A stretch of 64,000 nt of DNA from Arthrobacter sp. SLBN-100 (GCF_006715305.1 NZ_VFMY01000001.1:4092001-4156000), one strand, 5' to 3'. Counted from the stretch's first letter, positions 9,236 through 18,315 are shown. The notes: a model not told the origin generated them from the letters alone. Numbers and translations: made by a program.

Positions 9236-9477
9236 GGCGCCGAGGTAGGGGATGACGTAGCCCACCATATGTGCCTGACGTAAACGTGAGCCTTCCCACG
9301 TTATTTTGAGTGGCTCGGGATAAGCCGTAACCTTAGGTACAGGCCGGCGTAGCCCTTGAGTACCGCACCGGTGAACATACCCGGGCCAGCGGGGCAAGCG
9401 ACGCGACGCCCAACCGCCCTCCTGCTTGAGCGGCACAAGAACCTGTATGGCCCTCATCCCGAAACCACGGAGAACCC
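9236..9477 (+). other. Leader region upstream of the GSYVT-repeat gene
   Basis: About 240 bp without a gene. It contains several short GC-rich inverted segments and may be a structured 5' leader, but I match it to no known riboswitch class and see no convincing promoter. Confidence 0.3.
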
Positions 9478-9765
9478 ATGACTTTGCTGACCGAACGCCC
9501 CGCAACCTCCTCATCCACCACCGAAACCACCCTCAAGAACGGTACCGGGATCACTCTCGCTGACACCGCGGTGCGCGGCGGCAGCTACGTGACTCTCCGC
9601 GCCGGCAGCGTCCCCGTCGGCGTCGAGGGCAGCTATGTCACCGTCGCTGGCGGCCGAAACCTGCCCCCCGTCACCCGTGGCAGCTATGTCACAGTAGACG
9701 GCACTCCCGTTGTTGCTGCCAGCGTCATCGAGGGCAGCTACGTAACACTTCCAACGGCGGCCTAG
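9478..9765 (+). CDS. Small protein with four GSYVT repeats
   Basis: A 95-residue protein. After a Ser/Thr-rich N-terminus of about 35 residues, the pentapeptide GSYVT occurs four times (GSYVTLRAG, GSYVTVAGG, GSYVTVDGT, GSYVTLPTA) about every 20 residues, each preceded by a turn-like segment. It starts with ATG after a purine-rich GGAGAA and is followed at once by a strong terminator, so it is a monocistronic gene. There is no signal peptide. It could be a beta-repeat structural protein or a multi-core peptide precursor; no modifying enzyme is adjacent. Function unknown. Confidence 0.75.
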   Translation: MTLLTERPATSSSTTETTLKNGTGITLADTAVRGGSYVTLRAGSVPVGVEGSYVTVAGGRNLPPVTRGSYVTVDGTPVVAASVIEGSYVTLPTAA

Positions 9766-9805
9766 AGTCCCAGCGCCCTGCGTGGGATAGCACCACCACG
9801 GGCCT

Positions 9806-9854
9806 AAAAGGAGGCCGACGACGACACCGGGTGTCGTCATCGGCCTCCTTTTTT
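9806..9854 (+). terminator. Intrinsic terminator of the GSYVT gene
   Basis: A long hairpin pairs AAAAGGAGGCCGA with TCGGCCTCCTTTT, with an inner ACGACAC/GTGTCGT stem and a 3-nt loop, and ends in a run of six T. Confidence 0.92.
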
Positions 9855-9922
9855 CGTGCCTTCAACGATACGAGCTCCGTCCCCCACCGACCACGAAGAG
9901 CCGCCTTAGGCCAGCGCAATCC

Positions 9923-9953
9923 CTCTCTCACTTCTCTCGAGAGAGTGAGAGAG
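9923..9953. repeat. CTCTCTCACT palindrome between convergent genes
   Basis: The 10-bp arm CTCTCTCACT (9923-9932) is mirrored by AGTGAGAGAG (9944-9953) around the palindromic core CTCTCGAGAG, with one extra T. It lies between the GSYVT gene and the end of the ter operon and may terminate the latter. The related motif GACGCTCTCTCA appears twice near 59,725-59,775. Confidence 0.6.
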
Positions 9954-10005
9954 CATCCTTAGGTTGGAAGCTGCAGCCTGGATTCTGGATTAGATGCCGG
10001 GGCGC

Positions 10006-10884
10006 TCAGCTAGTCAGAGCTTTGCGTCGTGCAGGGATCTGTGCCGCTGCGAACATGAGGATCTCCTGGCCGGCCATAATTCCTGAAGAAGAAGTCACGT
10101 CGAGATGCGGAAGGTGGAAGGCGGCCATGTCCAGTTCGCCATGACGGGGCCTGATTGCGGAATCGGCGAGATGCAGCATGCCGGCGTCCAGCAGTGAATC
10201 GCCGGCCGCCACCAACATGTCGACGGGGTGCCGGCGTCGAATTTCCGCCAGGGCCGCCTCTTTGCTGACCGGAGACGGCACGCAGTAAAGCTTTCTGCCC
10301 TGCAGAGAAGTGGTCCATCCGCGTTCCTGGCACCATCCCGATAGGTCCTCCAGATAGTTGGCTGACAGTTCGTCGCGGTTCACGATGGAGTACACGAAGA
10401 CGTCCTCGGCAACTCGGCCCCGCAGGATCGCCGGGGGCCTGGTGGCGCCCAGGACGTAGTCGTGTACCTCCTGCAAGGGGGCGCAATTAGCATGGACGGA
10501 GGCTCGGATGAGATCGGTCCATGCAGGATCCGGGACTCCGTGGTGTAGGAGGACTGCCCCGTTCGTCGTTACCGCGTAGCCTCGGTCCCTCCCGGGTATA
10601 TTCACGCGGCCAAATTGCTGCACTGTTCGCGTCGTGACCGGAACGAAGATGGCATCGTGTACGAGCCGTTCGAGCACATCCCAAGCTGTGCGCGTCATGA
10701 AAGATAACGGCGCTCCCTCATAAACTTCAGCTACGACCAGCGAAGGTGTAGAGCTGTCAGAAGACTGGAGAGCCATGGAATTGGACGAGTAGATGAGCGT
10801 TCGGTCAAGATCACATGCCACCATCATCGAGGACTTGCCGGTGGAGGACTGTGCGAGGTCAATTCCGTTGGCCAGTGTGGTCAC
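10006..10884 (-). CDS. HAD-superfamily phosphatase of the ter metabolite module
   Basis: A 292-residue HAD hydrolase. The nucleophile motif is CDLDRTLIYS (D25, D27) and the distal acidic motif is AAGDSLLDAGML. It has a C2-type cap like Cof or sucrose-phosphatase enzymes. The start is GTG, overlapping the upstream stop (GTGA). In Ter systems such phosphatases are associated with a phosphoribosyltransferase and lyase thought to make a nucleoside-like metabolite. It is the last gene of the operon. Confidence 0.85.
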   Translation of the reverse strand: MTTLANGIDLAQSSTGKSSMMVACDLDRTLIYSSNSMALQSSDSSTPSLVVAEVYEGAPLSFMTRTAWDVLERLVHDAIFVPVTTRTVQQFGRVNIPGRDRGYAVTTNGAVLLHHGVPDPAWTDLIRASVHANCAPLQEVHDYVLGATRPPAILRGRVAEDVFVYSIVNRDELSANYLEDLSGWCQERGWTTSLQGRKLYCVPSPVSKEAALAEIRRRHPVDMLVAAGDSLLDAGMLHLADSAIRPRHGELDMAAFHLPHLDVTSSSGIMAGQEILMFAAAQIPARRKALTS

Positions 10885-13445
10885 AGTGCTGCCGCCTTCT
10901 TCTCAGTCCCGGCCGTTGGAGCCGTACCATGCAGGGGATGGATCAGACCCACACACGTATACGGGAGGTCTTCCACGTAGACAACCTCCACGCCCCTGAG
11001 TCTGGCCAGCAGGAGGACGTGCTGCACGTCTTCACTCGAGGCTGACCGCACCAGGATCTTCCAGGGGACGCGGCGCAGGAGCACGCGTGTGGTTTCGCCC
11101 ACCCCCGGTTTCACGAGGTTTGTGTTGTTAAGCCCGAATTCCTTACTGATTCGCTCCACGGCCGCCAATCCTGACCAGTCCGCTGGCCGAGGGCCGGCAT
11201 CTTCCCCTGAGGCTCTTGCCGCGGTCGTAAGAACGGAGTGTTGGACCTCGGTGAACCGCTCGGACACAATGTCGAGGAAGGCGCCGGAGACGTCCTTGGC
11301 TGCCAGCTGGCGGTAGTACTTTGCCCCATGGAAGTCATTGGGGAAGATGAGGTTTCGGTTGAAGACAGTGCGTGAGACAAGGCCGGATACAGTCGAGTTC
11401 AGGCAGGCCGACGGAATCAGGAAATCGTCCCGGGTGCCGAATATTTCCGTGCAGTGCCCAGGATCGGCGAGCACCGCAAGTTCCGGGCTGAAGCGTGCTC
11501 CGTCCGTGCGCGCAAAGGATTCGACGGCGGTCGCAAGCTCACGGGCGATCGCGCCTTTGCCGGTCCATCCGTCCACGAACATAACTTGTTCTGGCCGGTA
11601 GTGGCTGGCCAGGTAGCTCAGTGCCGTCTGGTCAATGCCAACACCCCGCACGATGCTCGCCGTGTAATGGGGGAGTTCGAGGCCGTGAATTTGCTTGGCC
11701 CAGCGCTTCATCAGAATTCCGACCGGTGTGCCCGCCCGTGCCAGGGATACGAGAACGGGAGTGCCATCCCGGAGCGCTATTACCTGTTCGGTTACGGTGC
11801 CGACGGCGTGCGCCACCCGTGCCGCTGACCTGGACAGGGCTTCCTTGTACAGTTCCTCGTACTCACGTGAGGGTTCATATTCCTCGGGCAGCGATTCTGC
11901 GTAATTGGCTCGGCCTGACTGGATGGCAGCCTCCCGTTCAGCGGTAGGGGCTTCCAGTTCGGCGAAGCTGAGGTCCTTGATCAGCCACTGCACTTCGCCT
12001 GCCTGGTACGAACCAAAGGAGGGCCCCTGACCTGGTGTCGGGAAAGGCCGCTCCGAGCTCAGGAGTACCACCTGCACGCTGGCGCCCGTTCTGGACGCAG
12101 CCTCTGCGATGCTCTCAGAGCCGATCAAGGCAGTTTCTGGCGTTCCTGGTTCGGCCATCACGACCACTTGGTCAAACCGCTGCCCGGGGTGATTGAAGTT
12201 GTAGGCAAAGCGCCTTCCGGGACCATCCGCGGTGACGTCGTGGCTGTTGAAGGTCACCACCGAGCGGACCGGATACCCTGGTCCGTCAATCACGGCGATG
12301 GGGGAGCGGGTGCTGGTGGAGTAGCGGACCGCCACCCCGGGCAGCCTGTCCTGCAGGGCGGCAGCCGTGGCCAACGGCAGGGCCATAAACTCCTCGGTGG
12401 CCAGCACCAGAAGGCTGCCGGCGGCCGGCGTCACCGCGGCCAGTTCCTCTGCAATGCGTTCGGCGACGGCGGCCGATTCGGGCCGCGAGTTGATTCCGAA
12501 CCGGGCGCTCCGGACGGGGTTTACCCGGCGGGTGAGGTCCAGGACTGACACGTCCCCGCTGCTGGGCGCACCGACAGGCCCTACCCCCGACTGACTCACC
12601 AGCAGGGCTGCCTTGGCCGGCAGGTCGTCGGGCAAAGCAATGTCGCCGTTCGCAAGGCTCACAACGGTGATCCTGCAGTCCAGCTCGACAGCCAAGTCGT
12701 CCAGCCGGATCCGGTCGGCTGCTAATCGCAAATCGATTAGTGAAGCAACAACGTAATGCTGGTGCGGGGCTGCCTGATGGAGAGCGCAGATTGTATTGAT
12801 AATGGTTGCACCGGTGGTGAGTTCGTCGTCGACCAGAACGATGGTGCCTGCGCCGCTGAGGGCTGCATGCCGGGTGGGGAAAAGCTGATGCGACGTGGCA
12901 TGGGAGTGGGATTCCTCGAAGGCCACGTAGGGGCGCACCGAGTCGGCACCGTCCACCGCATGGCGGGTGGAGTGGATGTAGTAGGAACCCAGAGAATCGG
13001 CCACCAGCTGACCCAGCCCTGTGGCGGTCTCTGCGTAGCCCATGGTGGCAACGTCCGGAAGGGCCGGCTGGCCGCGAAGGTCCCGGCAGAGTTCAGCGAT
13101 TGCCGCGCTCCGGCCAGCGCGTGCTGCTGTTGGTTCCCCCGCCAGAAGGTCTTCGAACCGGGACGCAGCGTCCTGAACGAGGGTATTCGTAAGCGGGCTA
13201 AGGGCGTCGCGCACCAGCAACCCCAGCAACAGGCCTGCTGCCGTTGCGATTCCCGGCTCTGTGGGTACGTGTTTTGCCAGAACCCGCGAGACCAACAGGT
13301 GGGCCCGCTTGGGGTTGCGGCGCAAGGCCAGGCCAACCAGCGACGTGACCGGCAAGAGACTGGGCACCGAGCCGGGGGAGACCGCCAATCCCCACTCAGC
13401 GAAGCTTCCGGCGGGATCGGGATAGAGGGATTCTGCGACTGTCAT
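10881..13445 (-). CDS. Phosphoribosyltransferase - TRSP - StiP - PELOTA fusion protein
   Basis: An 854-residue fusion of domains that are often separate in other ter loci. The N-terminal third carries a PRPP-binding loop IVLVDDELTTGAT (about residues 202-214) of an orotate-PRTase-like domain. A TRSP-like region follows (about 310-460). From about 520 a StiP domain begins (TPVLVSLARAGTPVGILMKRW, SIVRGVGID, FVDGWTGKGAI). The last 80 residues (GVGETTRVLLRRVPWKILVR) look like a PELOTA RNA-binding domain. It overlaps both neighbours by four bases. It is probably the central enzyme of the nucleoside-like metabolite module. Confidence 0.88.
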   Translation of the reverse strand: MTVAESLYPDPAGSFAEWGLAVSPGSVPSLLPVTSLVGLALRRNPKRAHLLVSRVLAKHVPTEPGIATAAGLLLGLLVRDALSPLTNTLVQDAASRFEDLLAGEPTAARAGRSAAIAELCRDLRGQPALPDVATMGYAETATGLGQLVADSLGSYYIHSTRHAVDGADSVRPYVAFEESHSHATSHQLFPTRHAALSGAGTIVLVDDELTTGATIINTICALHQAAPHQHYVVASLIDLRLAADRIRLDDLAVELDCRITVVSLANGDIALPDDLPAKAALLVSQSGVGPVGAPSSGDVSVLDLTRRVNPVRSARFGINSRPESAAVAERIAEELAAVTPAAGSLLVLATEEFMALPLATAAALQDRLPGVAVRYSTSTRSPIAVIDGPGYPVRSVVTFNSHDVTADGPGRRFAYNFNHPGQRFDQVVVMAEPGTPETALIGSESIAEAASRTGASVQVVLLSSERPFPTPGQGPSFGSYQAGEVQWLIKDLSFAELEAPTAEREAAIQSGRANYAESLPEEYEPSREYEELYKEALSRSAARVAHAVGTVTEQVIALRDGTPVLVSLARAGTPVGILMKRWAKQIHGLELPHYTASIVRGVGIDQTALSYLASHYRPEQVMFVDGWTGKGAIARELATAVESFARTDGARFSPELAVLADPGHCTEIFGTRDDFLIPSACLNSTVSGLVSRTVFNRNLIFPNDFHGAKYYRQLAAKDVSGAFLDIVSERFTEVQHSVLTTAARASGEDAGPRPADWSGLAAVERISKEFGLNNTNLVKPGVGETTRVLLRRVPWKILVRSASSEDVQHVLLLARLRGVEVVYVEDLPYTCVGLIHPLHGTAPTAGTEKKAAAL

Positions 13446-14629
13446 TTCATACTCGCTTCTAAGAGCTCCGCGAAACTGATTCCGGGGTTTGCCACCCCGA
13501 AGGCTCTGGCCCGCAGCAGGATCCGTTCAGCCCACGAACGGTGCGGCTTGTGTTCGTTCATTTTGTTTCGGTAGGAAGAGGCTTGGACCCCGCCGGAATG
13601 ACCAGCAGCGATATCGGTCGCATCCAGGTATTCCTCATGGCTGACAACTGACATCGAGTGCACCACTGGGACATGGCTTGGATGGATTACGGTCTTGCCC
13701 AGCAACCCGTTGGCCTGATCGAGCTCGATCTCACGAATTAAGCCGTCGAGGTTAGCCAGCAGCAGGCGCTGGCGCAGGGCCTCCTCATCGAGGTTAATGA
13801 ACGGCGTCGCCCGCAGGAGGGGGCGCAGGACCCGCTCCTTATTGGAGAAGTGCTCCCAGACGGGTCCGGTGATGACCCAGCTGTTCCCTGTCCGGCCGAA
13901 GACGTTCACGACGTCGCCGATGACGTTGGCCACTACATTGACGTGGTAGATGGTCAGGTCCCGTGAACGGCGGAGCCCAAAAGCGCCAGACATGTCCGTG
14001 GCTCCGATCCGGATGCACAGGACCAGGTCCTGGTTCGCGTTGATCACGGCCAGTGCGTTCTGCAGGGCTGCCGTCCGTGTCTCCACATAAGTGGTGACGG
14101 GGTCTTCGATGATAGGCATAGCCAAGAGTGGCGAAAGTCCGCCGTCCGCCTCGATTCGGCCGGCCTCGCGGTTCAGCCGGCGCAGCGCCTCGAAAAAAGA
14201 CCGCCCCCGGCCTGTTTCGTCCTCAAATTTGGGCAGCACGAAACCCGCCACAACGCCGAGCGAGGACCCCGCCCGCCGGCCGACGTCGAGCAGTTGCTCC
14301 GGGGTCCGGCACCTGATGAACAGGAGCGGGAGTGCTGTGCTGTCTTGCTGGCTGGCAAGTTCAGCCAGCGCTTCGAGGAGGATTGTTTCAGCGCGGGCGA
14401 CATCGTCATCAGCGACGGAGTCTTCCAGGCAGAGGACGAAGCTGATGCAGCCGTGTTCGGTCTGCTTGAGCACCCCCTTCGCCAGACCCGGCCGGTTCGC
14501 GGGAGAGTAGAGGGTGGCACCGAGGGCGACGGCGAGGAGGCCGGGGTCGGAATTGCGTGTCAGTTCTTCGGGTGGCGAGAGAAACAGCCGCCCGCGTTCG
14601 GACTGGCTCAAAGATTTGAAGTGTCGCAT
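13442..14629 (-). CDS. HpcH/HpaI aldolase / citrate lyase-like enzyme of the ter module
   Basis: A 395-residue C-C bond lyase of the citE-like TIM-barrel superfamily (LYSPANRPGLAKG, SFVLCLEDSVADDDV with acidic metal ligands, CIRIGATDMSGAFGLRRS, GLLGKTVIHPSHVPVV). This subtype is known from Ter operons next to PRTase/StiP genes. It overlaps the fusion gene start (ATGA). The substrate is unknown; it may supply or cleave a carbon unit of the proposed metabolite. Confidence 0.88.
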   Translation of the reverse strand: MRHFKSLSQSERGRLFLSPPEELTRNSDPGLLAVALGATLYSPANRPGLAKGVLKQTEHGCISFVLCLEDSVADDDVARAETILLEALAELASQQDSTALPLLFIRCRTPEQLLDVGRRAGSSLGVVAGFVLPKFEDETGRGRSFFEALRRLNREAGRIEADGGLSPLLAMPIIEDPVTTYVETRTAALQNALAVINANQDLVLCIRIGATDMSGAFGLRRSRDLTIYHVNVVANVIGDVVNVFGRTGNSWVITGPVWEHFSNKERVLRPLLRATPFINLDEEALRQRLLLANLDGLIREIELDQANGLLGKTVIHPSHVPVVHSMSVVSHEEYLDATDIAAGHSGGVQASSYRNKMNEHKPHRSWAERILLRARAFGVANPGISFAELLEASMK

Positions 14630-14657
14630 TCATCCCCAAAATTTGGCTCAAAAAATG

Positions 14658-15416
14658 TTAGCGGCGGCCAGTGTGCACGCTGGTGGGAGTGGTCATGGTG
14701 AAGCCGAAGGCAGCCCAGATGGCTTCGTCGTTTACGGCCTCGACGTACTCCGCACGAAGCTCAAGGAGGCTGTCAATGCGGGCGATGTACAACACCGCGC
14801 GTTTGCCGTCAGAGGCTTTGGGGGAAACCGCCAATGCCGATTCCCCAAAAAGGCTGACGACCAGAGGCTCCTCCTGTGCTATGAATATCGCGCGCCGGAG
14901 ACGTTTGACGTGTCTGAGGGCGATCGCGGCGGAGCCGTCATGGAATGCCACCAGGTTTCTGTTTCCGACAGTGGGGCTGGCGACACCGGCCCTCTCACCC
15001 CGCGCATTTTCAGCGCCTGTCAGCTGGTCGATATCCTCCCAGGCGGTTGACCGCGGGCCGTGGACCAAGAGCGTCCCGATGCCGGACTGCCGTGCATTCA
15101 GGCGCACGACGGGAGCGCCCTCAGCCAGTTGGCGGCTCTCCGTGAAACTCGGTGCACTGAAAAGGCGTGCGGAGTCGCGGACAGGTGCCAGCAAGGGTGG
15201 GCGCGCCCCCCTCTCTGCGGAAGGTCCGCTGCCTGATCGGGGGCGTTCCAGGCTGAGGCCCGACGACGACGCAGCGCTGAGTGGGCGATCCGTGTGGTTT
15301 GCGAGGGGTGCTTCCTGAACGCGGTTCCGGGCCGTCACACTGTGGGTACTTGTCGGCCTGATACGGCGGGAAATGTAGGTGATATCGGGACGTGGGCGTC
15401 GCGCTTGATGGTCCAT
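14658..15416 (-). CDS. Uncharacterised ter-operon protein, possibly a divergent TerD-like domain
   Basis: A 252-residue protein beginning one base after the stop of the upstream TerD gene, so coupled to it. Residues 1-110 are Ser/Arg/Pro-rich and look disordered. From about 115 the pattern is beta-rich; LRHVKRLRRAIFIA and RAVLYIARID...WAAFGF recall the strand order of TerD (VDRIVFVVSI and CMIFAELYRH...WKFRAVGQGY). The calcium-binding acidic loop is absent. The TerD relationship is my inference from weak pattern similarity. Confidence 0.7.
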   Translation of the reverse strand: MDHQARRPRPDITYISRRIRPTSTHSVTARNRVQEAPLANHTDRPLSAASSSGLSLERPRSGSGPSAERGARPPLLAPVRDSARLFSAPSFTESRQLAEGAPVVRLNARQSGIGTLLVHGPRSTAWEDIDQLTGAENARGERAGVASPTVGNRNLVAFHDGSAAIALRHVKRLRRAIFIAQEEPLVVSLFGESALAVSPKASDGKRAVLYIARIDSLLELRAEYVEAVNDEAIWAAFGFTMTTPTSVHTGRR

Positions 15417-15417
15417 G

Positions 15418-15969
15418 TCAGAGCGCTAGCTTGTAGTCGGCAGCCACACCGGAAAGCCCGTTCTGGTAGCCCTGGCCAATGGCCCGGAACTTCCAGCCGC
15501 CGCTGTGTCGGTAGAGTTCCCCGAACAACATGGCCTTGACCTGCATCTGATTTCCCAACGGAATATCAAACCGAAGAAGTTCGCGGTTGGTTTCGTCCGC
15601 CAACCGCACGTAGGAGTTTTTCACGGGGCCGAAGTTCCCTGGACCACGAAGATCGGGATCCACATAGACGACAAAGGCTATTTTCCGCACAGCCTCAGGA
15701 ACATTGGCCAGGTCCACGTCGATTTGTTCCTGGTCGTCAGCGCCGACGAATTCCATGCTCCCCTCGGGAGTCGCGAGCTGGTTGAAGAACACTAGATGGT
15801 CGTCGGAGAGGGCCAGCCCGTCTTGCCCGCACATGATGGCCATCGGGACAAGCTCGGCCTGGGGTCCGAGACTTTGCGTTATGGTCCACCCGAATGCCAC
15901 CAGTACTTTGCGAAGACCAGGGTTCTCGCCTGTCAATGCAGCATTGCCGCCAGGGATCATTGACGCCAC
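15418..15969 (-). CDS. TerD-family protein 4 (divergent)
   Basis: A 183-residue TerD-domain protein: LRKVLVAFGW at the start, DDHLVFFNQ, VRKIAFVVYVD, and ELYRHSGGWKFRAIGQGY near the end. The loop that is normally GDGDDE reads ADDQEQIDVDL here, so calcium binding is probably weakened. The GTG start overlaps the stop of the upstream gene and follows GGAAGGA; an internal ATG nine bases later is the alternative. Confidence 0.92.
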   Translation of the reverse strand: MASMIPGGNAALTGENPGLRKVLVAFGWTITQSLGPQAELVPMAIMCGQDGLALSDDHLVFFNQLATPEGSMEFVGADDQEQIDVDLANVPEAVRKIAFVVYVDPDLRGPGNFGPVKNSYVRLADETNRELLRFDIPLGNQMQVKAMLFGELYRHSGGWKFRAIGQGYQNGLSGVAADYKLAL

Positions 15970-16484
15970 TACTGTCCTTCCAAATGGAGGCTGCCCAAAT
16001 CGAACTTGTCCTGGAGGAATCTCCCGTGAATGGCCAGTTCGGTAGCTGCACCGCTGCGGACTTGCTGATTCAGATTGAGGACTGTGGAATGCAAAGTTGC
16101 CAGCTGCGCAAGCAGTGTAGTCGTCTCGCCTGAACCGCCCACGCGGGACGATTTGGGAAGCATCAGGTACGTCCTCAGTGACGTGGGCAGGTAATCGCTG
16201 ATGATTGCACCCGCGAGAACCACCTGCTCCGTGGAGGCATCGGTCTGTTGCATGTGGGCCACCAAAGGCGCGAGAAGGTCATCGATTTGTCGGAACTGCG
16301 AGTAGATAAGAGTGGGCAGCTCGCCGCCTGCGCGCCGGATTTCGGTGCGGAGGGCGTCTAGTGAGGCTCGGTTGGTACCCAGATCTATGACGTTCTGGTC
16401 GAGCACGGGCGCGGGCCCCTGTTCAGCGTCGGAGTTGCGTGAAGCAGCGGCGCTGAACAGGGACCCTATGAACTTACCGACCAT
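15969..16484 (-). CDS. Uncharacterised helical ter-operon protein
   Basis: A 171-residue, mainly helical protein without membrane segments. The region from about 35 to 160 is rich in heptad-like leucines (LPTLIYSQFRQIDDLLAPLV, LLAQLATLHSTVLNLNQQVR), suggesting a helical bundle or coiled coil. It sits directly after TelA, also helical, and its stop overlaps the next TerD start. It may work with TelA. No family recognised. Confidence 0.8.
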   Translation of the reverse strand: MVGKFIGSLFSAAASRNSDAEQGPAPVLDQNVIDLGTNRASLDALRTEIRRAGGELPTLIYSQFRQIDDLLAPLVAHMQQTDASTEQVVLAGAIISDYLPTSLRTYLMLPKSSRVGGSGETTTLLAQLATLHSTVLNLNQQVRSGAATELAIHGRFLQDKFDLGSLHLEGQ

Positions 16485-16514
16485 TTTTCTGCTGGATTTT
16501 TCGTGACAGCAACT

Positions 16515-17708
16515 TTAGTTGCCCTCTTGCTGGCGGACGCGCTCCAAGTAGGGTTTGGCGCGCTCAAGGCCGGACTCAAGGGCACGGACGGTGCCCTCCA
16601 TGTTCTTGTTGGCCTGCGAGCGGAAGGTATCGATGGCATCCATGGTCTCGAAGACATTGTCGAACGCCTTCTGGAGCGTCTCAACACTCACCCCGGAGGT
16701 CGCAGCCTGTTGGTGAATCCGGCCGGTCTGATCCTTCAACATCTGACTGGTATTGAGAATCATGTTGTTGGTTGTGGTGTTGATGGCGTCGATCTGGTCG
16801 AGGACCATCTTTTGATTGGCCAACGCCTGTGCCACGATCACGGCGGTGCGCAGAGCCGAGATGGTGGTGGTCCTGGCCCGTTCCACGCCCTTGATGAGCT
16901 CGGTGTTGTTCTTGCGGATCATGTCGATGGCCAGGTACCCCTGAACCGACACGGCCAGCTGGGTCAGGATGTCTTGGTGGCGCTGGCGGATGGGGAACAG
17001 CACGTCAGAGTCGAGCTTGTTCGCTTCCTCGATCTGGCCGGCCATCTTCATGGAGCTGATTTTGTCGGAAGTGGCCGCGTCCAAAGCTTTGGCAAAAACG
17101 GCGTACTCGCTCAGGCCCTGCATCGTTTCCCAAAGATTGGTCTTCTCCTGGGCGAGGCTGGCGTTGTCCTTGAGAAGCTCGTCCTGCCCGGACATCAGGG
17201 ACTTGATGATCTTGTTCAGCTGTGTTTGCGCCGACTCGTACTTTTGAAAGTACTTGGTTAGCTTGTTACCGCCGGGAATGATACCCAGGATTTTGCGGCC
17301 CACACTCAGGTCTGCACCATTGGGAGTGAGATCCTCGACAGTTGTACGCAACTCGCCCAGCGTGGAAGCCACCTGAATCTGTGCGTTGTTCCCCGATTTC
17401 TTGGCGCCGGCAAGTGACGTCGAGGATCGCTCAAGCAGGCGACTTGAGGTATTCGAGGACGCCACGAGCTGTTCGCCGGCCAGGCGGTTGATGCCGTCGA
17501 TCTTGCTCGAGTACTCGGGGCTATGGGGATTCATCTCGGCGATCTCCGCGATGAAGGCTTTGGCCTGGGCGTTGATTTCGGTCTGGCGTTCGGCTGGAAC
17601 CGGTACCATACCCGGAGCTGCGTCTTCGTTTACGATTTCCGGGGCATCCGGCGCCTTCAATAGCAAGGCTGAGTCGGAAGCGTCCGGCGGTGTCAGTTGA
17701 ATACTCAT
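16515..17708 (-). CDS. telA: TelA-family toxic-anion resistance protein
   Basis: A 397-residue TelA/KlaA-type protein, helical throughout (LLERSSTSLAGAKKSG, KYFQKYESAQTQLNKIIKSL, NTELIKGVERARTTTISALRTAVIVAQAL, the last being the conserved core). It is soluble and its biochemical role is not established, though the family is linked to tellurite and membrane-stress resistance. The ATG at 17708 is preferred because the 38 codons before it run into the upstream TerD gene and are low-complexity. Confidence 0.93.
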   Translation of the reverse strand: MSIQLTPPDASDSALLLKAPDAPEIVNEDAAPGMVPVPAERQTEINAQAKAFIAEIAEMNPHSPEYSSKIDGINRLAGEQLVASSNTSSRLLERSSTSLAGAKKSGNNAQIQVASTLGELRTTVEDLTPNGADLSVGRKILGIIPGGNKLTKYFQKYESAQTQLNKIIKSLMSGQDELLKDNASLAQEKTNLWETMQGLSEYAVFAKALDAATSDKISSMKMAGQIEEANKLDSDVLFPIRQRHQDILTQLAVSVQGYLAIDMIRKNNTELIKGVERARTTTISALRTAVIVAQALANQKMVLDQIDAINTTTNNMILNTSQMLKDQTGRIHQQAATSGVSVETLQKAFDNVFETMDAIDTFRSQANKNMEGTVRALESGLERAKPYLERVRQQEGN

Positions 17709-17733
17709 GTGTGGATCCCTGTCGTCAAGCGTA

Positions 17734-18315
17734 TTAGCTAAGCTGAACGCCGTAGTCAGCGGCAACACCGGCGAGGCCTGATGCGTATCCCTGTCCCACA
17801 GCCTTGAACTTCCACTCGCCATTGTGGCGGTACAACTCTGAGAAGATCATGCAGGTTTCCGGGGCGGCATCTTCGCTGAGGTCGTAGCGGGCCACTTCAA
17901 CGTCGGTTTCCTGATTCACGATCCGGCAGTAGGCTGCCCGTACTTGGCCGAAATTCTGACGCCGTTCCTCTGCCTGGTCGATGGACACTACGAAGACAAT
18001 TCGGGAAACGTCGGTTGCCAGAGTGGAAAGGTCGACGGCGACGGTCTCGTCGTCTCCGTCGCCGTCGCCGGAGCGGTTATCACCCTTGTGAACGACGGTG
18101 CCGTCCGGCGTTGAAGCCTGGTTGTAGAAGATAAAGTCCGCCGAAGAACGAACCTTTCCGTCCTCGCCTAGCAGCAGTGCAGATGCATCGAGGTCAAAAG
18201 CGTCACCTGTCGTCGTGCGGGGGTCCCAGCCGAGTCCGACATGTACTTTTGTCAGCCCCGGGGCTGCCTTTGTCAGCGACAGATTAGCGCCCTTGGTCAG
18301 GGTGAGTCCGGCCAT
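17734..18315 (-). CDS. terD: TerD-family calcium-binding stress protein 1
   Basis: A 193-residue TerD-domain protein of standard length. Typical features: LTLTKGANLSLTK, DLDASALLL, FIFYNQASTPDGTVVHKGDN, the acidic calcium loop SGDGDGDDE, RQNFGQVRAAYCRIV and FSELYRHNGEWKFKAVGQGY. ATG start behind AAGGAGCAGG. It is one of three canonical TerD paralogues in a row. A 16-bp perfect hairpin separates it from TerD 2. Confidence 0.97.
   Translation of the reverse strand: MAGLTLTKGANLSLTKAAPGLTKVHVGLGWDPRTTTGDAFDLDASALLLGEDGKVRSSADFIFYNQASTPDGTVVHKGDNRSGDGDGDDETVAVDLSTLATDVSRIVFVVSIDQAEERRQNFGQVRAAYCRIVNQETDVEVARYDLSEDAAPETCMIFSELYRHNGEWKFKAVGQGYASGLAGVAADYGVQLS

Noticed and set aside
12756..13574. 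272-residue plus-strand frame
   Set aside because: Antisense to the PRTase fusion gene whose motifs are unmistakable.
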